A program made the position numbers and the translations under genes. This document shows positions 35,600 to 44,880 of a stretch of 64,000 bases of DNA, in pieces (the stretch's first letter is position 1; each line of letters opens with the position of its first letter). The notes below the pieces were generated by a model. That model was not told the origin of the DNA. It did not search any database and worked only from the letters and a program-made list of their open reading frames with translations. The DNA comes from Alistipes sp. (lineage in GTDB: Bacteria > Bacteroidota > Bacteroidia > Bacteroidales > Rikenellaceae). The stretch spans positions 1 to 64,000 of the forward strand of contig JAGAOZ010000001.1 of assembly GCA_017623505.1 (NCBI GenBank). Reading direction: 5' to 3'.

Positions 35600-36772
35600 T
35601 TATTTCTGACCCTCTTTACCCTCTTTCTTGCGGAGCTTTGTAAAAGGCTTCCAGAGGAATGACAGCTTGCCTTTTACCTTTTGATACTTGTTGTAGTACC
35701 ACTCCATATCCAATAGTGATGAGTCGTTTGTCGCCTTTTTAAGCAGATATATAGCCACCGGTGTCAATATAAAGGTGGAAATCCACATACCTGTCCATGA
35801 GTCCCACGTTCCCTCCTTGGCCATCTTCTCTCCTGAGAGACTGATGATGTAGTAGACAACGAAGAAACATACCGAAATCACAATCGGAGTTCCCAATCCA
35901 CCCTTACGGATGATAGCGCCAAGAGGTGCACCAATCAGGAAGAATATCAAAACCGACACAGGCAGAGCTAACTTTCTGTGCCAATCATTTTTGCAGCGAT
36001 AAAGCTGATTCAAAGCATTCTTGGCTGATGTCTCGTCAAACGACAGTGCGCTGCGAGAGTTGAGTGCCATCGTGTTTGCTGCCTCGTATATAGCCTTGCG
36101 CTCGCGTACATCCATGTTGCTGATAGAGTCCAGCAAATATGCATTTTTGCAATTCTTCTTCTCTACTCTCAGTGAGTCTGGCAGTTTGAGAACTTGTATA
36201 TCCTTTATGAAGATATTATCTTGCAGCAGAGGTCCGTACGATTTTGTCGAGGCCTCCGAAACTACTTGTGCTATGGAGTCAATATCAAACTGCAACTCTT
36301 TGAGGTTTTTGGTCTGTGAGTTGTAGGCCATCGCTGTACTATCGTTCGGATTGTAATCAAAGCCATCCATTGCAATTCTCGCCTCCTGCACATCGAAACG
36401 GTCGTGTCGCAACGCATTTTTGCTGAACCAGTTAGAGTTGCGGGTGTGTTGATAGTTGTGTCCGTTGTAAAGCGTTATAAGAAGGAATTTCTTGTCGTCA
36501 GACAGGCGAATATAACCGCTCTCGGCAGTCGTGGTAGCGGCATTTCCCGACATATCGCTATTGTCGTATATCAGTACGTTGTGCAGCAGGCCTGTTTTAG
36601 GGTCTTGGTGATCAACGCGAATACTCATATTCTCCATGCCGTTGAAGAAGAGTCCGTCTTTGAATTCCAGGACCTGTTTCTGTTTACGTATATCGAAAAT
36701 TATCGAGGTCATCTTCTTGTTGGCAAATGGTACTAAGTCATTGACAATGAAGAAGCTACCAATAGATATCAA
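35600..36772 (-). CDS. lptF: LptF/LptG-type permease, C-terminal part (frame-broken)
   Basis: An open frame of 390 codons that carries the greater part of a YjgP/YjgQ (LptF/LptG) permease: a periplasmic beta-jellyroll-like region (about residues 40-255) and the C-terminal membrane helices, with LPVSVLIFFLIGAPLGAIIRKGG. It has no proper start: the first possible codon is a TTG inside a hydrophobic helix. The N-terminal helices are encoded just upstream in a different frame (36778-37209). The two parts join into one protein if one base is restored near 36775-36790. In an intact cell LptF/G extract LPS from the inner membrane with LptB. As written the gene is disrupted. Confidence 0.8.
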   Translation of the reverse strand: MISIGSFFIVNDLVPFANKKMTSIIFDIRKQKQVLEFKDGLFFNGMENMSIRVDHQDPKTGLLHNVLIYDNSDMSGNAATTTAESGYIRLSDDKKFLLITLYNGHNYQHTRNSNWFSKNALRHDRFDVQEARIAMDGFDYNPNDSTAMAYNSQTKNLKELQFDIDSIAQVVSEASTKSYGPLLQDNIFIKDIQVLKLPDSLRVEKKNCKNAYLLDSISNMDVRERKAIYEAANTMALNSRSALSFDETSAKNALNQLYRCKNDWHRKLALPVSVLIFFLIGAPLGAIIRKGGLGTPIVISVCFFVVYYIISLSGEKMAKEGTWDSWTGMWISTFILTPVAIYLLKKATNDSSLLDMEWYYNKYQKVKGKLSFLWKPFTKLRKKEGKEGQK

Positions 36773-36777
36773 AACAA

Positions 36778-37209
36778 CTACAACAATAGCGGACGCATAA
36801 TTTTCATCAGCGACATACCGGCCGACTTCATCGCCAGCAACTCATAATTCTCACCCAGATTACCCATGGTCATAATGGCTGCGAAGAGCATCGCCAACGG
36901 CAATCCGATTGGAATCATGTTGATTGTTGCATATCCAATAAGCTCAACGATGACCGATGTGTCAAGGCCCTTACCGACCAACTCGTCGATATAACGCCAA
37001 ACAAAGTTCATCATCAAAACGAACGTTACGATGAAGAATGTAAGCACCATAGGACCTAAATATGACTTGAGCACGAGCTTATGAATAGTCTTCATGCGTC
37101 GCACAGCTACTATGGCGAGTATGGTCAAAATAGCCACAACCGCCCATATAAAGATGTCGTTGTGCAAGATTGAACTTACTGACAAAGGTATTATCGTGTT
37201 GAATTGCAT
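36778..37209 (-). CDS. lptF: LptF/LptG-type permease, N-terminal part (frame-broken)
   Basis: A 143-codon frame encoding the N-terminal helices of an LptF/LptG permease. Family-typical sequence starts at residue 39 (MKTIHKLVLKSYLGP), with VWRYIDELVGKG and LLAMKSAGMSLMKIMRPL just before the stop. That stop (TAG) comes in the middle of what should be a continuous membrane region, and the sequence continues in another frame. The 38 residues before the family start contain one more hydrophobic segment, so the true start may be 37209 or 37095. It lies 3 nt after the metal ABC permease gene. Confidence 0.75.
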   Translation of the reverse strand: MQFNTIIPLSVSSILHNDIFIWAVVAILTILAIVAVRRMKTIHKLVLKSYLGPMVLTFFIVTFVLMMNFVWRYIDELVGKGLDTSVIVELIGYATINMIPIGLPLAMLFAAIMTMGNLGENYELLAMKSAGMSLMKIMRPLLL

Positions 37210-37212
37210 CCT

Positions 37213-38040
37213 CTAAAAAAACTTTTTGCTCCGCAAAGATAGTATTTTTACGGCAATAAGCACAATGCAAAGCATAAATATTATGCTTACCCCTGTCGGA
37301 ATATCCCAATTATAGCTCACAATAAGACCGGCTAATGAGGCTAAGGTGGTAATAATTGCCGCCCAAACAGTGATTGCTCCGTATGATTTTGTGAATATAT
37401 TTGCAATGACCACGGGCAGTGTGAAGAGTGATAGCAACAAAACTATGCCCATAACTCTGATACATAAAACAATAGCGATGGCTGTTATTGTGCTCATCAG
37501 ATATGATAGCCATTTGGTTGATACTCCTTGTGTTGCGGCAAAAGAGCGGTCAAAGGCCAGATACATTATTGGTCGCCACCAGATGAGTGCGCCGATAACC
37601 ACAAGTGCCGTGAAAACACCGAGTGCCATCACATCTTCTGTTGTCGCTGTGAGGATATTTCCGAATAGATACCCCGCCAACTCTCCGGAGGTGTACCCAG
37701 GTGTGAGGCTCATGAAAAGTGCTCCTATTGCCATGCCGACAGACCAAATGATACCTATGGCCGAATCTTCGCGTATCTTTTTACGTGCCGAAGCCCACTC
37801 TATACCCAAAGCGGATGCTATGGCGAAACCCATTGCTCCCCATATCGGGTTTATCCCGCCTACGTAAAAAGCTATACCTAATCCTCCGAATGACGAGTGG
37901 GTTATGCCGCCACAAAGAAAGACCAGACGTCTGGATACGATATAAGTGCCTATTATGCCGCACGTTATGCCAGCAAATAGTGCAACCAATACTGCATTTT
38001 GCAGAAATTCATATTCGGCTATGTCGTAGAAGAAATCCAT
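37213..38040 (-). CDS. ABC-3 family metal ion permease (ZnuB/MntB-like)
   Basis: A 275-aa inner-membrane permease with about eight hydrophobic segments, of the ABC-3 family that carries zinc, manganese or iron. The family segment SRRLVFLCGGITHSSFGGLG lies at about residues 36-55, and RVMGIVLLLSLFTLPVVIA near residue 205. No ATPase or metal-binding protein gene is adjacent, so the metal and the partners are not shown. A consensus promoter is upstream (38076-38107) and the broken lptF gene follows after 3 nt. Confidence 0.88.
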   Translation of the reverse strand: MDFFYDIAEYEFLQNAVLVALFAGITCGIIGTYIVSRRLVFLCGGITHSSFGGLGIAFYVGGINPIWGAMGFAIASALGIEWASARKKIREDSAIGIIWSVGMAIGALFMSLTPGYTSGELAGYLFGNILTATTEDVMALGVFTALVVIGALIWWRPIMYLAFDRSFAATQGVSTKWLSYLMSTITAIAIVLCIRVMGIVLLLSLFTLPVVIANIFTKSYGAITVWAAIITTLASLAGLIVSYNWDIPTGVSIIFMLCIVLIAVKILSLRSKKFF

Positions 38041-38075
38041 TCTCTTGAGGTCTATTCTTTATCTATATTGCTTTG

Positions 38076-38107
38076 CAAAGTTACTTTAATTCTCGGAATG
38101 TGTCAAA
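38076..38107 (-). promoter_or_regulatory. Predicted promoter of the ABC permease-lptF-fmt unit
   Basis: On the minus strand there is TTTG (38104-38107), a 20-bp spacer and TAACTTTG (38076-38083), an exact consensus match about 35 bp from the permease start. Confidence 0.7.
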
Positions 38108-38134
38108 ACTTTTTTACTTTCGCTTAAGTTTTTG

Positions 38135-38142
38135 TATCTTCG
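38135..38142 (+). promoter_or_regulatory. Predicted -7 element of mtaB
   Basis: TATCTTCG has one mismatch to TAnnTTTG and lies 22 bp before the mtaB start. The -33 element is unclear. Confidence 0.4.
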
Positions 38143-38164
38143 CATGATGTTTTAAGATAAAATT

Positions 38165-39460
38165 ATGACTAAACGCGTCAGTTTTCATACGCTTGGCTGT
38201 AAGCTCAATTTCTCCGAGAGTTCTACCTTTGCTCGAGAGTTTAGTGAGGGTGGATTTGTTCGTGTCGGAGTGAATGAGCCCGCCGATATTTGTGTTATAA
38301 ATAGCTGTTCGGTTACCGAGCATGCTGATAAAAAATGCCGCAATATAATCCGCAAATTGCACCGCCGCAATCCCGAAGCATTGATAGTTGTTACGGGCTG
38401 CTATGCTCAGCTTAAACCGGAGGAGATAGCCGCGATAGATGGTGTTGATATAGTATTGGGTAACAATTATAAAGGAGATTTATATCAACAAGTGCTTCAG
38501 GTTGCAACTAAGGGGACGGCCAAGGTCTTTAGCTGCGATTGTGAGGCCATATCGACCTTCTTTTCAGCCTACTCTACTGCGGACCGTTCGCGTTCGTTTT
38601 TAAAGGTGCAAGACGGTTGCGATTACAAGTGTGCATACTGTACCATTCACTACGCAAGAGGTTGTAGTCGCAATGCTCCGATTGCGGAGTTGGTCAAGCA
38701 GGCCGAGAGTGTTGCCCAAAGTGGTATGAAGGAGATTGTAATTACGGGTGTTAATACCGGTGATTTTGGTCGTACTACCGGTGAGAGTTTTTTGGATTTG
38801 TTGAGGGCTTTGGCTGCGGTTGATGGAATTGATAGGTATCGCATTTCCTCTATTGAGCCGAATCTTATAACTGACGAGATTATAGAGTTTTGCGCCTCGT
38901 CACCTAAATTTCAACATCACTTCCACATTCCGCTCCAAAGCGGCTCCGATAAGATTCTCGGTTTGATGCGTCGTCGCTATACTTCTGCGCGATATGCGGA
39001 CCGTATTTTGAAGATACGAAGTCTGATGCCCGATACGTTTTTTGGCGTCGATGTTATTACCGGCTTCCCTGGTGAGACGGAGGCGGATTTTCAGCAGACC
39101 TACGATTTGTTGGAGCGTTTGAAACCTGCTTTTCTGCATATCTTCCCATTCTCGGAGCGTCCCGGAACGCCTGCGGTTGATATGCCCGATAAGGTGCCGT
39201 CGTATATCTCGACGCAGCGTGTTGCTAAGCTGGAGGAGTTGAGTGATAGACTGCATCGTGATTTTGTGGAGCAGATGGTTGGCAAGGAGGCTGAGGTTCT
39301 CTTTGAGAGTACCATGCGTGGCGGTATGATGTATGGTTATACGGGTAATTACGTTCGTGTCAAAGCTCCATATCGTCGCGATTTAATCAATAAAATCAGT
39401 CGTGTCAAGCTCTCTGCAATAGATGAAAATGACGATATTGTTGCAGAAATTATAGAATAA
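38165..39460 (+). CDS. mtaB: tRNA t6A37 methylthiotransferase MtaB
   Basis: A 431-aa radical-SAM enzyme that adds a methylthio group to N6-threonylcarbamoyladenosine at tRNA position 37. The N-terminal UPF0004 domain has three cluster cysteines (TLGCKLNFSES, NSCSVTEHADKKC, VVTGCYAQL). The radical-SAM motif is CDYKCAYCTIHYARG (about residues 146-160), giving the second [4Fe-4S] cluster. A short TRAM-like C-terminus ends the protein. The sequence context CKLN rather than the MiaB/RimO forms supports MtaB. Confidence 0.93.
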   Translation: MTKRVSFHTLGCKLNFSESSTFAREFSEGGFVRVGVNEPADICVINSCSVTEHADKKCRNIIRKLHRRNPEALIVVTGCYAQLKPEEIAAIDGVDIVLGNNYKGDLYQQVLQVATKGTAKVFSCDCEAISTFFSAYSTADRSRSFLKVQDGCDYKCAYCTIHYARGCSRNAPIAELVKQAESVAQSGMKEIVITGVNTGDFGRTTGESFLDLLRALAAVDGIDRYRISSIEPNLITDEIIEFCASSPKFQHHFHIPLQSGSDKILGLMRRRYTSARYADRILKIRSLMPDTFFGVDVITGFPGETEADFQQTYDLLERLKPAFLHIFPFSERPGTPAVDMPDKVPSYISTQRVAKLEELSDRLHRDFVEQMVGKEAEVLFESTMRGGMMYGYTGNYVRVKAPYRRDLINKISRVKLSAIDENDDIVAEIIE

Positions 39461-39471
39461 TTGCAAACTTA

Positions 39472-39487
39472 CTCCTCTAAAGAGGAG
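39472..39487 (+). terminator. Weak hairpin after mtaB
   Basis: CTCCTCT (39472-39478) and AGAGGAG (39481-39487) form a 7-bp stem 11 bp past the stop codon. No clear T-run follows, so termination here is uncertain. Confidence 0.4.
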
Positions 39488-39506
39488 AGATTCCGATAAT
39501 TATTCC

Positions 39507-39514
39507 TATATTTG
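39507..39514 (+). promoter_or_regulatory. Predicted -7 element before the 4HB/HAMP gene
   Basis: TATATTTG fits TAnnTTTG and precedes the start by 69 bp. No TTTG is found at the right distance upstream. Confidence 0.4.
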
Positions 39515-39583
39515 CATAATTGACAACGGCCTTTATCGTTAATTTGTCGGTGTAGGTCAAGAGAGATATTTAATTATAGAGTT

Positions 39584-40387
39584 ATGAAAGGTATCCATAA
39601 GAGAATATTGACGGGTTTTTTGAGTATCGTTGTGCTGCTCTTTTTCTCTGGAATGGTGTCGCTGTATGAGTTGAATCACATGAGTGGCGATATCAATGCA
39701 ATTCTTGCCGGTGGTCGTCAGGGTATCACCGCTTCAGAGTCTGTATTGACATCTTTACGTGAATATGATAAGGTCGTTGTAAACTACGCTATTGCAGGTA
39801 ATGTAGATTATGCTGCCAAGTGTGAGTCTACGATGCAGAGTGTCAGAGCTCGTGTTGCCGATGCTCGTTCTAAGGGTGGTAAGTCGCTTGCGCAGAGTTA
39901 CGACTCGCTCTCTATGGTGATTAATCAGATGGACGAGAATGTGTTGAGCCTTAGGAAAACCCGCTATGTAGAGTTGCAGTGGGCGAGGGATACCCTCTCT
40001 TTTATCCGTTCTTCGTCTTTCGATGGTGATGAGTGGTACAAGACCAACTTTGCCCCTCTGTATGACGAGGCTATGCACCGTGTTATGCGCGTCACTTCGG
40101 ATGCTCATAATGCCCTTACCCCTCGCGCGGAGAGCTTGAGTAATAATGCCTATCGAGCCGTTACTCCGGTATTTATCTCGCTGCTTATTATGATTGTTAT
40201 CTTGCTTGTCTTCTATTTCTTCATTATGCTCTACATTGGAAGACCAGTTATCCAGATAAACAAAGCTTTGGATGATACTATTCGTTACAAAGTTCCGTTT
40301 GTTGTTAAAGCGGAGTGCCGTGATGAGGTATTTGGTATTAAAGATAAACTTGAGAAACTATTGAATAACACAAAGTCTTTCAGATAG
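39584..40387 (+). CDS. Orphan 4HB/HAMP-like membrane sensor protein
   Basis: A 267-aa protein built like the front half of a chemoreceptor: an N-terminal membrane helix (about 9-29), a periplasmic four-helix-bundle region (about 35-190) rich in heptads, a second membrane helix (about 196-220), and a short HAMP-like cytoplasmic piece with GRPVIQINKALDD and RDEVFGIKDKLEKLL. It stops there with no kinase, cyclase or methyl-accepting domain. The trkH gene starts 6 nt later, so the two are cotranscribed. It could modulate the potassium channel or a partner protein (inference from context). Confidence 0.75.
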   Translation: MKGIHKRILTGFLSIVVLLFFSGMVSLYELNHMSGDINAILAGGRQGITASESVLTSLREYDKVVVNYAIAGNVDYAAKCESTMQSVRARVADARSKGGKSLAQSYDSLSMVINQMDENVLSLRKTRYVELQWARDTLSFIRSSSFDGDEWYKTNFAPLYDEAMHRVMRVTSDAHNALTPRAESLSNNAYRAVTPVFISLLIMIVILLVFYFFIMLYIGRPVIQINKALDDTIRYKVPFVVKAECRDEVFGIKDKLEKLLNNTKSFR

Positions 40388-40393
40388 TTAGTT

Positions 40394-41839
40394 ATGCGAC
40401 TTGGTACAGTATTAAGATACGTTGGAATCATATTGACGGTGTTGGCGGCATTCATGATGCTGTCGGCTGTTGTGTCGTATTATAATGACTTCGACGGCTC
40501 ATTTACCCCGCTGTTGATGTCGTCGCTTCTGACTCTGTTGCTGGGTTGTTTCCCTCTTATCTTTGTGCCTAAGCCTACGACTATCTCACAGAAGGAGGGC
40601 TTCTGTATCGTTGTCGGTGCATGGTTGGCAGCCAGCTTCGTCGGTATGTTCCCTTATCTTATGTGGGGAGGCGAGTTTTCGCTCATTAATGCCTGGTTTG
40701 AGAGTGTGTCGGGCTTCACTACGACGGGAGCTTCGATTTTGAATAACGTTGAAGCTCTGCCTATGGGCTTGCAGTTCTGGCGATTCTGTACAAGCTGGGT
40801 TGGCGGTGTCGGAGTTGTTATGTTTGCCCTTATTTTGTTGCCTTCAATTGGTAAGAGTAAGATGATGCTCTCCAATGTCGAGCTCTCCTCGTTGGCTAAG
40901 GATAACTTCAACTACCGTACATTGACCATCGTACGTATCATCCTGAGCGTTTATATCGGTATGACTATCGTTGCTACCCTCCTTTTGAAGTTTGCAGGTA
41001 TGGGGTGGTTCGATGCGTTGTGTCATGCTATGTCGGCGTGTGGTACCTGTGGCTTTAGTACTCGTAATTTGAGTATCGGCTTCTATGATTCGGCAACTAT
41101 CGAGATGATTTTGGTCGTTGTCATGGCGTTGGCGGGTATCCATTTCGGCTTGTTGTACGCAACGATTACGGGTAAGAAAAACAATATCTTCCGTTCTGAG
41201 GTTACACGTTTTTATTTTATCATCATAGGTGTTGCTACGGTTGTGGTAAGTTTCAGCCTGTGGTTGGCTGAAGTCTACCCTACCTTGTTTGACTCGTTCC
41301 GCAGTGGCTTGTTCCATGTCGTCTCGTGCATTACTACTACGGGATTGGTTACTGCCGACTGCAATACGTGGACTTCGACGGCGATGCTTATGCTTATGTT
41401 CTTGATGTTTGTCTGTGCTTGTGCGGGTTCTACCTCCGGAGGTCTGAAGATTGATAGACTTCTGTTGGCGTTGAAGATGATGCGTAACAGACTTCGTCAG
41501 CAGCAGCATCCCGGAGCGGTCTTCCGTACTAAGGTGGACGGTGTTCCGCAAAGCAAGGAGATGCTCGATACCGTGATGGTTTATACGGTAGCTTTCTTGA
41601 TGATGATTCTGCTTGGAGCCTTTATCAATATGTTTTTGGGCTCTGACTTGATGACAGGTTTCTCCTCTTCTTTGGCTTGCGCAAGTAACGTAGGCCCTGG
41701 TTTTGGTGATGTGGGTACGATGAATAATTATTCGGCAGCACCTGTTGCAATGAAGATTAACCTCTCGTTGTTGATGTTGCTTGGCCGTTTGGAAATATTT
41801 GGATTGATACAACTCTTCTTTATTAGATGGTGGAAATGA
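40394..41839 (+). CDS. trkH: TrkH-family potassium uptake protein
   Basis: A 481-aa inner-membrane potassium channel/transport subunit of the TrkH/KtrB family. Four pore-loop signatures are visible: SGFTTTGASI, ACGTCGFST, CITTTGLVTA and CASNVGPGFGD, each with the filter glycine. Length is normal. The usual cytosolic gating ring subunit TrkA is not encoded nearby. The stop overlaps the start of the next gene (ATGA), and the gene is preceded by the orphan 4HB/HAMP protein. Confidence 0.93.
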   Translation: MRLGTVLRYVGIILTVLAAFMMLSAVVSYYNDFDGSFTPLLMSSLLTLLLGCFPLIFVPKPTTISQKEGFCIVVGAWLAASFVGMFPYLMWGGEFSLINAWFESVSGFTTTGASILNNVEALPMGLQFWRFCTSWVGGVGVVMFALILLPSIGKSKMMLSNVELSSLAKDNFNYRTLTIVRIILSVYIGMTIVATLLLKFAGMGWFDALCHAMSACGTCGFSTRNLSIGFYDSATIEMILVVVMALAGIHFGLLYATITGKKNNIFRSEVTRFYFIIIGVATVVVSFSLWLAEVYPTLFDSFRSGLFHVVSCITTTGLVTADCNTWTSTAMLMLMFLMFVCACAGSTSGGLKIDRLLLALKMMRNRLRQQQHPGAVFRTKVDGVPQSKEMLDTVMVYTVAFLMMILLGAFINMFLGSDLMTGFSSSLACASNVGPGFGDVGTMNNYSAAPVAMKINLSLLMLLGRLEIFGLIQLFFIRWWK

Positions 41840-43350
41840 TGCGTAAATTATATTCTCTATTACTTTTGATATTCATTTCGGCAAGTGCTCTCTATGCTCA
41901 AGATATTGCGGCGAGGATTCCGGGCTTGGAGCGAAATAGTGAGTATATGAGTTTGTTAAGACGTGAGCAGGCTTTGACTCAGCGGGCAGACTCTATATCT
42001 AATGTCGTAGCAGGTATCCGAACAGCCATACGTATCAACGGTACTGAGCAGATGACCACCTCCCAGCGAGATTCCATCGTTCAGATTCTCAGTGCTGTGG
42101 AGGATAGTATGTTGCAGGTGCGTAGTGATAAGTTGGAGCTTGTAGATAAGATTAATGCCATTGAGCAGGATTACGTTTTGTCGGGCCTGGGCGATATTCA
42201 GGGTGCTGTTAGCTCCGACGCATCGAACTCCATTTTCAATAATGGCTATTTCCGTCAGAGCCTTTTGGATGAGGATTATGCGGCACTGATGCGAGTTCAC
42301 GCTCTGGAGCAGGAGCTCCGCGAGAAGGCGACGGACTATGCTGAAAATTATAGTCGTGTAAAAGCTCTCTACGATAAGTATCTGGTTGCGACGACCGAAG
42401 ATGAGGCGGGAGTGATATACGACGAACTCTCTGGGCTGATTGCTGCGGGTGAGGAGTTAGAGGATGATATTGCCACAAATTGGGGCGATATATACGACCA
42501 GAAGAGTTATGTCTACTCTTATTTCCTGGAGAAGGAGAATCGTCAGGATGTATTGGAGATAACCGAAAAAATGGTGCGCGATTTGCAGCTAAAGAAGTCG
42601 GAAGAGATTGAGCAATGTATGTCCGAGGCTATGATGGATTATTGTCTGCAAAAGTCTGTGGTGCTTAATTATGAGATTTATGTTGCAAAGCTGTTGAATC
42701 TACCGCAATCTATTGACTCTCTGCTGAATGAGTCGAAGGTGCACCGTAAATTGGATTACCATCTGCCTATTATTGACGTTGAGCAACGCTCTTTTGTTGA
42801 GTATGAGGCCATACGTTTCAATGCCAAATCGCCGTATAACTCAGCGAATCCTATTCCGGAGTGTGTGGTTTACGATTACGGTATTATCTATCGCATCTTG
42901 CTGGGCTCATATAAATATAAGCAGAATATCTCCATCTTTAAGAATCTATCGCCTTTGTATGTGGAGCATAAAAACAACCAATACAACTATTATGCAGGAG
43001 GCTTCCGAACTAAAGCTGAGGCTACGGCGGCGGTTGGTGTGTTGAAGAAGAAGGGTTTTAAGAATCCTCAGATTGTTGAGTGGTGTGATGGCGCGATGGT
43101 TAATCTCTCGGCTCTTGGCGAGCAGGGCGAGTTACAATATAGGATTAATATCAGTGGCGCAGATTTAAGCGCAAAGACTAATAGTATTATTCGCGCTTTG
43201 TCGGATGATTTGCAAATCTCCAAGGTGGGCGAGCAGTCGTATATCGTTGGCCCATTTGATAGTAAGGCTGTTGCTACGAAGAGTGCCGATGCTATCTCAG
43301 AGAGTGATAATATGCTTGAGGTTGAAGTTGTCGCAATTGATGTTGAGTAA
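41836..43350 (+). CDS. Exported SPOR-like domain protein
   Basis: A 504-aa exported protein starting at the ATG that overlaps the trkH stop. A signal peptide (about 1-21) ends at LYAQ. The central part is long and helical, likely coiled coil (about 90-260). The C-terminus has two segments with SPOR-like features, YNYYAGGFRTKAEATAAVGVL and SYIVGPFDSKAVATKSADAI, which suggest binding to denuded peptidoglycan at division sites (inference). I do not recognise the whole protein. The overlap with trkH implies coupled translation. Confidence 0.75.
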   Translation: MMRKLYSLLLLIFISASALYAQDIAARIPGLERNSEYMSLLRREQALTQRADSISNVVAGIRTAIRINGTEQMTTSQRDSIVQILSAVEDSMLQVRSDKLELVDKINAIEQDYVLSGLGDIQGAVSSDASNSIFNNGYFRQSLLDEDYAALMRVHALEQELREKATDYAENYSRVKALYDKYLVATTEDEAGVIYDELSGLIAAGEELEDDIATNWGDIYDQKSYVYSYFLEKENRQDVLEITEKMVRDLQLKKSEEIEQCMSEAMMDYCLQKSVVLNYEIYVAKLLNLPQSIDSLLNESKVHRKLDYHLPIIDVEQRSFVEYEAIRFNAKSPYNSANPIPECVVYDYGIIYRILLGSYKYKQNISIFKNLSPLYVEHKNNQYNYYAGGFRTKAEATAAVGVLKKKGFKNPQIVEWCDGAMVNLSALGEQGELQYRINISGADLSAKTNSIIRALSDDLQISKVGEQSYIVGPFDSKAVATKSADAISESDNMLEVEVVAIDVE

Positions 43351-43371
43351 TTATCATAATACGTTGAATAT

Positions 43372-43839
43372 ATGGGAGTTGGTTTAATCATTTTGCTGGT
43401 ATTGTTGGGCGTGTTCTTCCTTGTTGTAGAGCTTGTCTTTCTGCAAGGTGTCGCCGTGGGTGTTGTTTTGTCTTTAGCAAGCTACGCTGGAGCAATCTAC
43501 TTAGGTTTCCGTGATTTTGGCCTTAAGGGTGGTGTGACGGTCATCGTGTTTGTTGTCTTGCTGTCGCTTATTGCCACCATTATCTCTCTTCGAGCCAAGA
43601 CTTGGCGCAAGTTGGCTTTGAATGATAAACTTGAGAGCGTGAGTATGGGTAGCCCGGAAAAGGAGCTGATGAAGGGCGATGAAGGTGTTGCAGTCTCTCG
43701 TTTAGCCCCTATTGGTAAGGTTAATTTCGACGGTAAGGTCTTTGAGGCAAGGTCGTCGAGTGGTTATATCGACCCACGTCGCAAGGTCCGTGTCGTCGGC
43801 TTTGAGAATTTTACCGTTATTGTCGAACTTATTGATTAA
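43372..43839 (+). CDS. nfeD: NfeD-like membrane protein, short form
   Basis: A 155-aa protein with two or three membrane helices in the first 75 residues and a soluble OB-fold domain (NfeD C-terminal type) that contains GDEGVAVSRLAPIGKVNFDG. It lacks the long protease domain of the extended NfeD form. NfeD proteins are regularly encoded next to SPFH/flotillin genes and are thought to act with them in membrane microdomains, and floA lies 31 nt downstream here. Confidence 0.88.
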   Translation: MGVGLIILLVLLGVFFLVVELVFLQGVAVGVVLSLASYAGAIYLGFRDFGLKGGVTVIVFVVLLSLIATIISLRAKTWRKLALNDKLESVSMGSPEKELMKGDEGVAVSRLAPIGKVNFDGKVFEARSSSGYIDPRRKVRVVGFENFTVIVELID

Positions 43840-43870
43840 GATATTGTTTAACCTTTAAAATATTACTACT

Positions 43871-44848
43871 ATGTTTGGTTTGGAGTCGCAGTATGTTACC
43901 GTCGGTATAGTTGTTCTTATACTGATAGCGATATGGCTTATATTCTATTATATCCCTGTTGGTCTGTGGTTCTCGGCGTTGGTTTCAGGCGTTAGAATCA
44001 ATCTTTTGCAGCTCTTTCTGATGCGTTGGCGTCGTGTTCCGCCCGGAATTATCGTGTCGTCTATGATTGAGGGTACGAAGGCGGGATTGAAGCTCGATGC
44101 GAATGAGTTGGAGGCTCACTTTTTGGCGGGTGGTAACGTGACAAATGTTGTTCACGCCCTTGTCTCTGCACAGAAGGCAAATATCAACCTCGATTTCAAG
44201 ATGGCTACTGCCATTGATTTGGCTGGTCGTGATGTCTTTGAGGCGGTTCAGATGTCGGTAAACCCTAAGGTTATCAATACCCCTCCTGTGGCTGCCGTTG
44301 CTAAGGATGGTATTCAGTTGGTTGCTAAGGCTCGTGTAACCGTTCGTGCCAATATCAAGCAGTTGGTTGGTGGTGCTGGTGAGGAGACTGTGTTGGCCCG
44401 TGTTGGTGAGGGTATCGTATCGTCTATTGGTTCTGCTGTGTCGCATAAGGTTGTGCTGGAGAATCCGGATTCTATTTCACGCGTTGTGTTGGAGAAGGGC
44501 TTGGATGCGGGTACTGCATTTGAGATACTCTCTATCGATATTGCAGATATTGATGTAGGTAAGAATATCGGCGCACAGCTCCAGATGGACCAGGCAGATG
44601 CTGATAAGAACATCGCTCAGGCTAAGGCTGAGGAGCGTCGTGCTATGGCTGTTGCTTTGGAGCAGGAGAATCGTGCTAAGGCTCAGGAGGCACGTGCAAA
44701 GGTTATCTTGGCTGAGGCTGAGGTCCCATTGGCTATGGCTGAGGCTTTCCGTAATGGCAATCTCGGCATTATGGATTACTATAAGATGAAGAATATCATT
44801 GCCGATACTCAGATGCGCGAGCAGATTTCTAAGCCTGATAAGAAATAG
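43871..44848 (+). CDS. floA: Flotillin-like protein FloA
   Basis: A 325-aa SPFH-domain membrane scaffold of the FloA (YqfA) family, associated with membrane fluidity and lipid domains. The N-terminus has a hydrophobic hairpin (about residues 8-30). The SPFH region follows with [19 protein letters not shown] and [21 protein letters not shown] long coiled-coil tail is rich in Ala and Glu ([19 protein letters not shown]). Length matches the family. It forms a unit with nfeD and is followed by a terminator at 44881-44913. Confidence 0.94.
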   Translation: MFGLESQYVTVGIVVLILIAIWLIFYYIPVGLWFSALVSGVRINLLQLFLMRWRRVPPGIIVSSMIEGTKAGLKLDANELEAHFLAGGNVTNVVHALVSAQKANINLDFKMATAIDLAGRDVFEAVQMSVNPKVINTPPVAAVAKDGIQLVAKARVTVRANIKQLVGGAGEETVLARVGEGIVSSIGSAVSHKVVLENPDSISRVVLEKGLDAGTAFEILSIDIADIDVGKNIGAQLQMDQADADKNIAQAKAEERRAMAVALEQENRAKAQEARAKVILAEAEVPLAMAEAFRNGNLGIMDYYKMKNIIADTQMREQISKPDKK

Positions 44849-44880
44849 TCGAGGTCGGGTACGGCTAATAGATATAGAGA

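Noticed and set aside
40844..41812. 322-codon minus-strand frame inside trkH
   Set aside because: The composition is rich in His, Gln, Arg and Thr as expected from the antisense of a membrane gene; trkH has all four pore loops.
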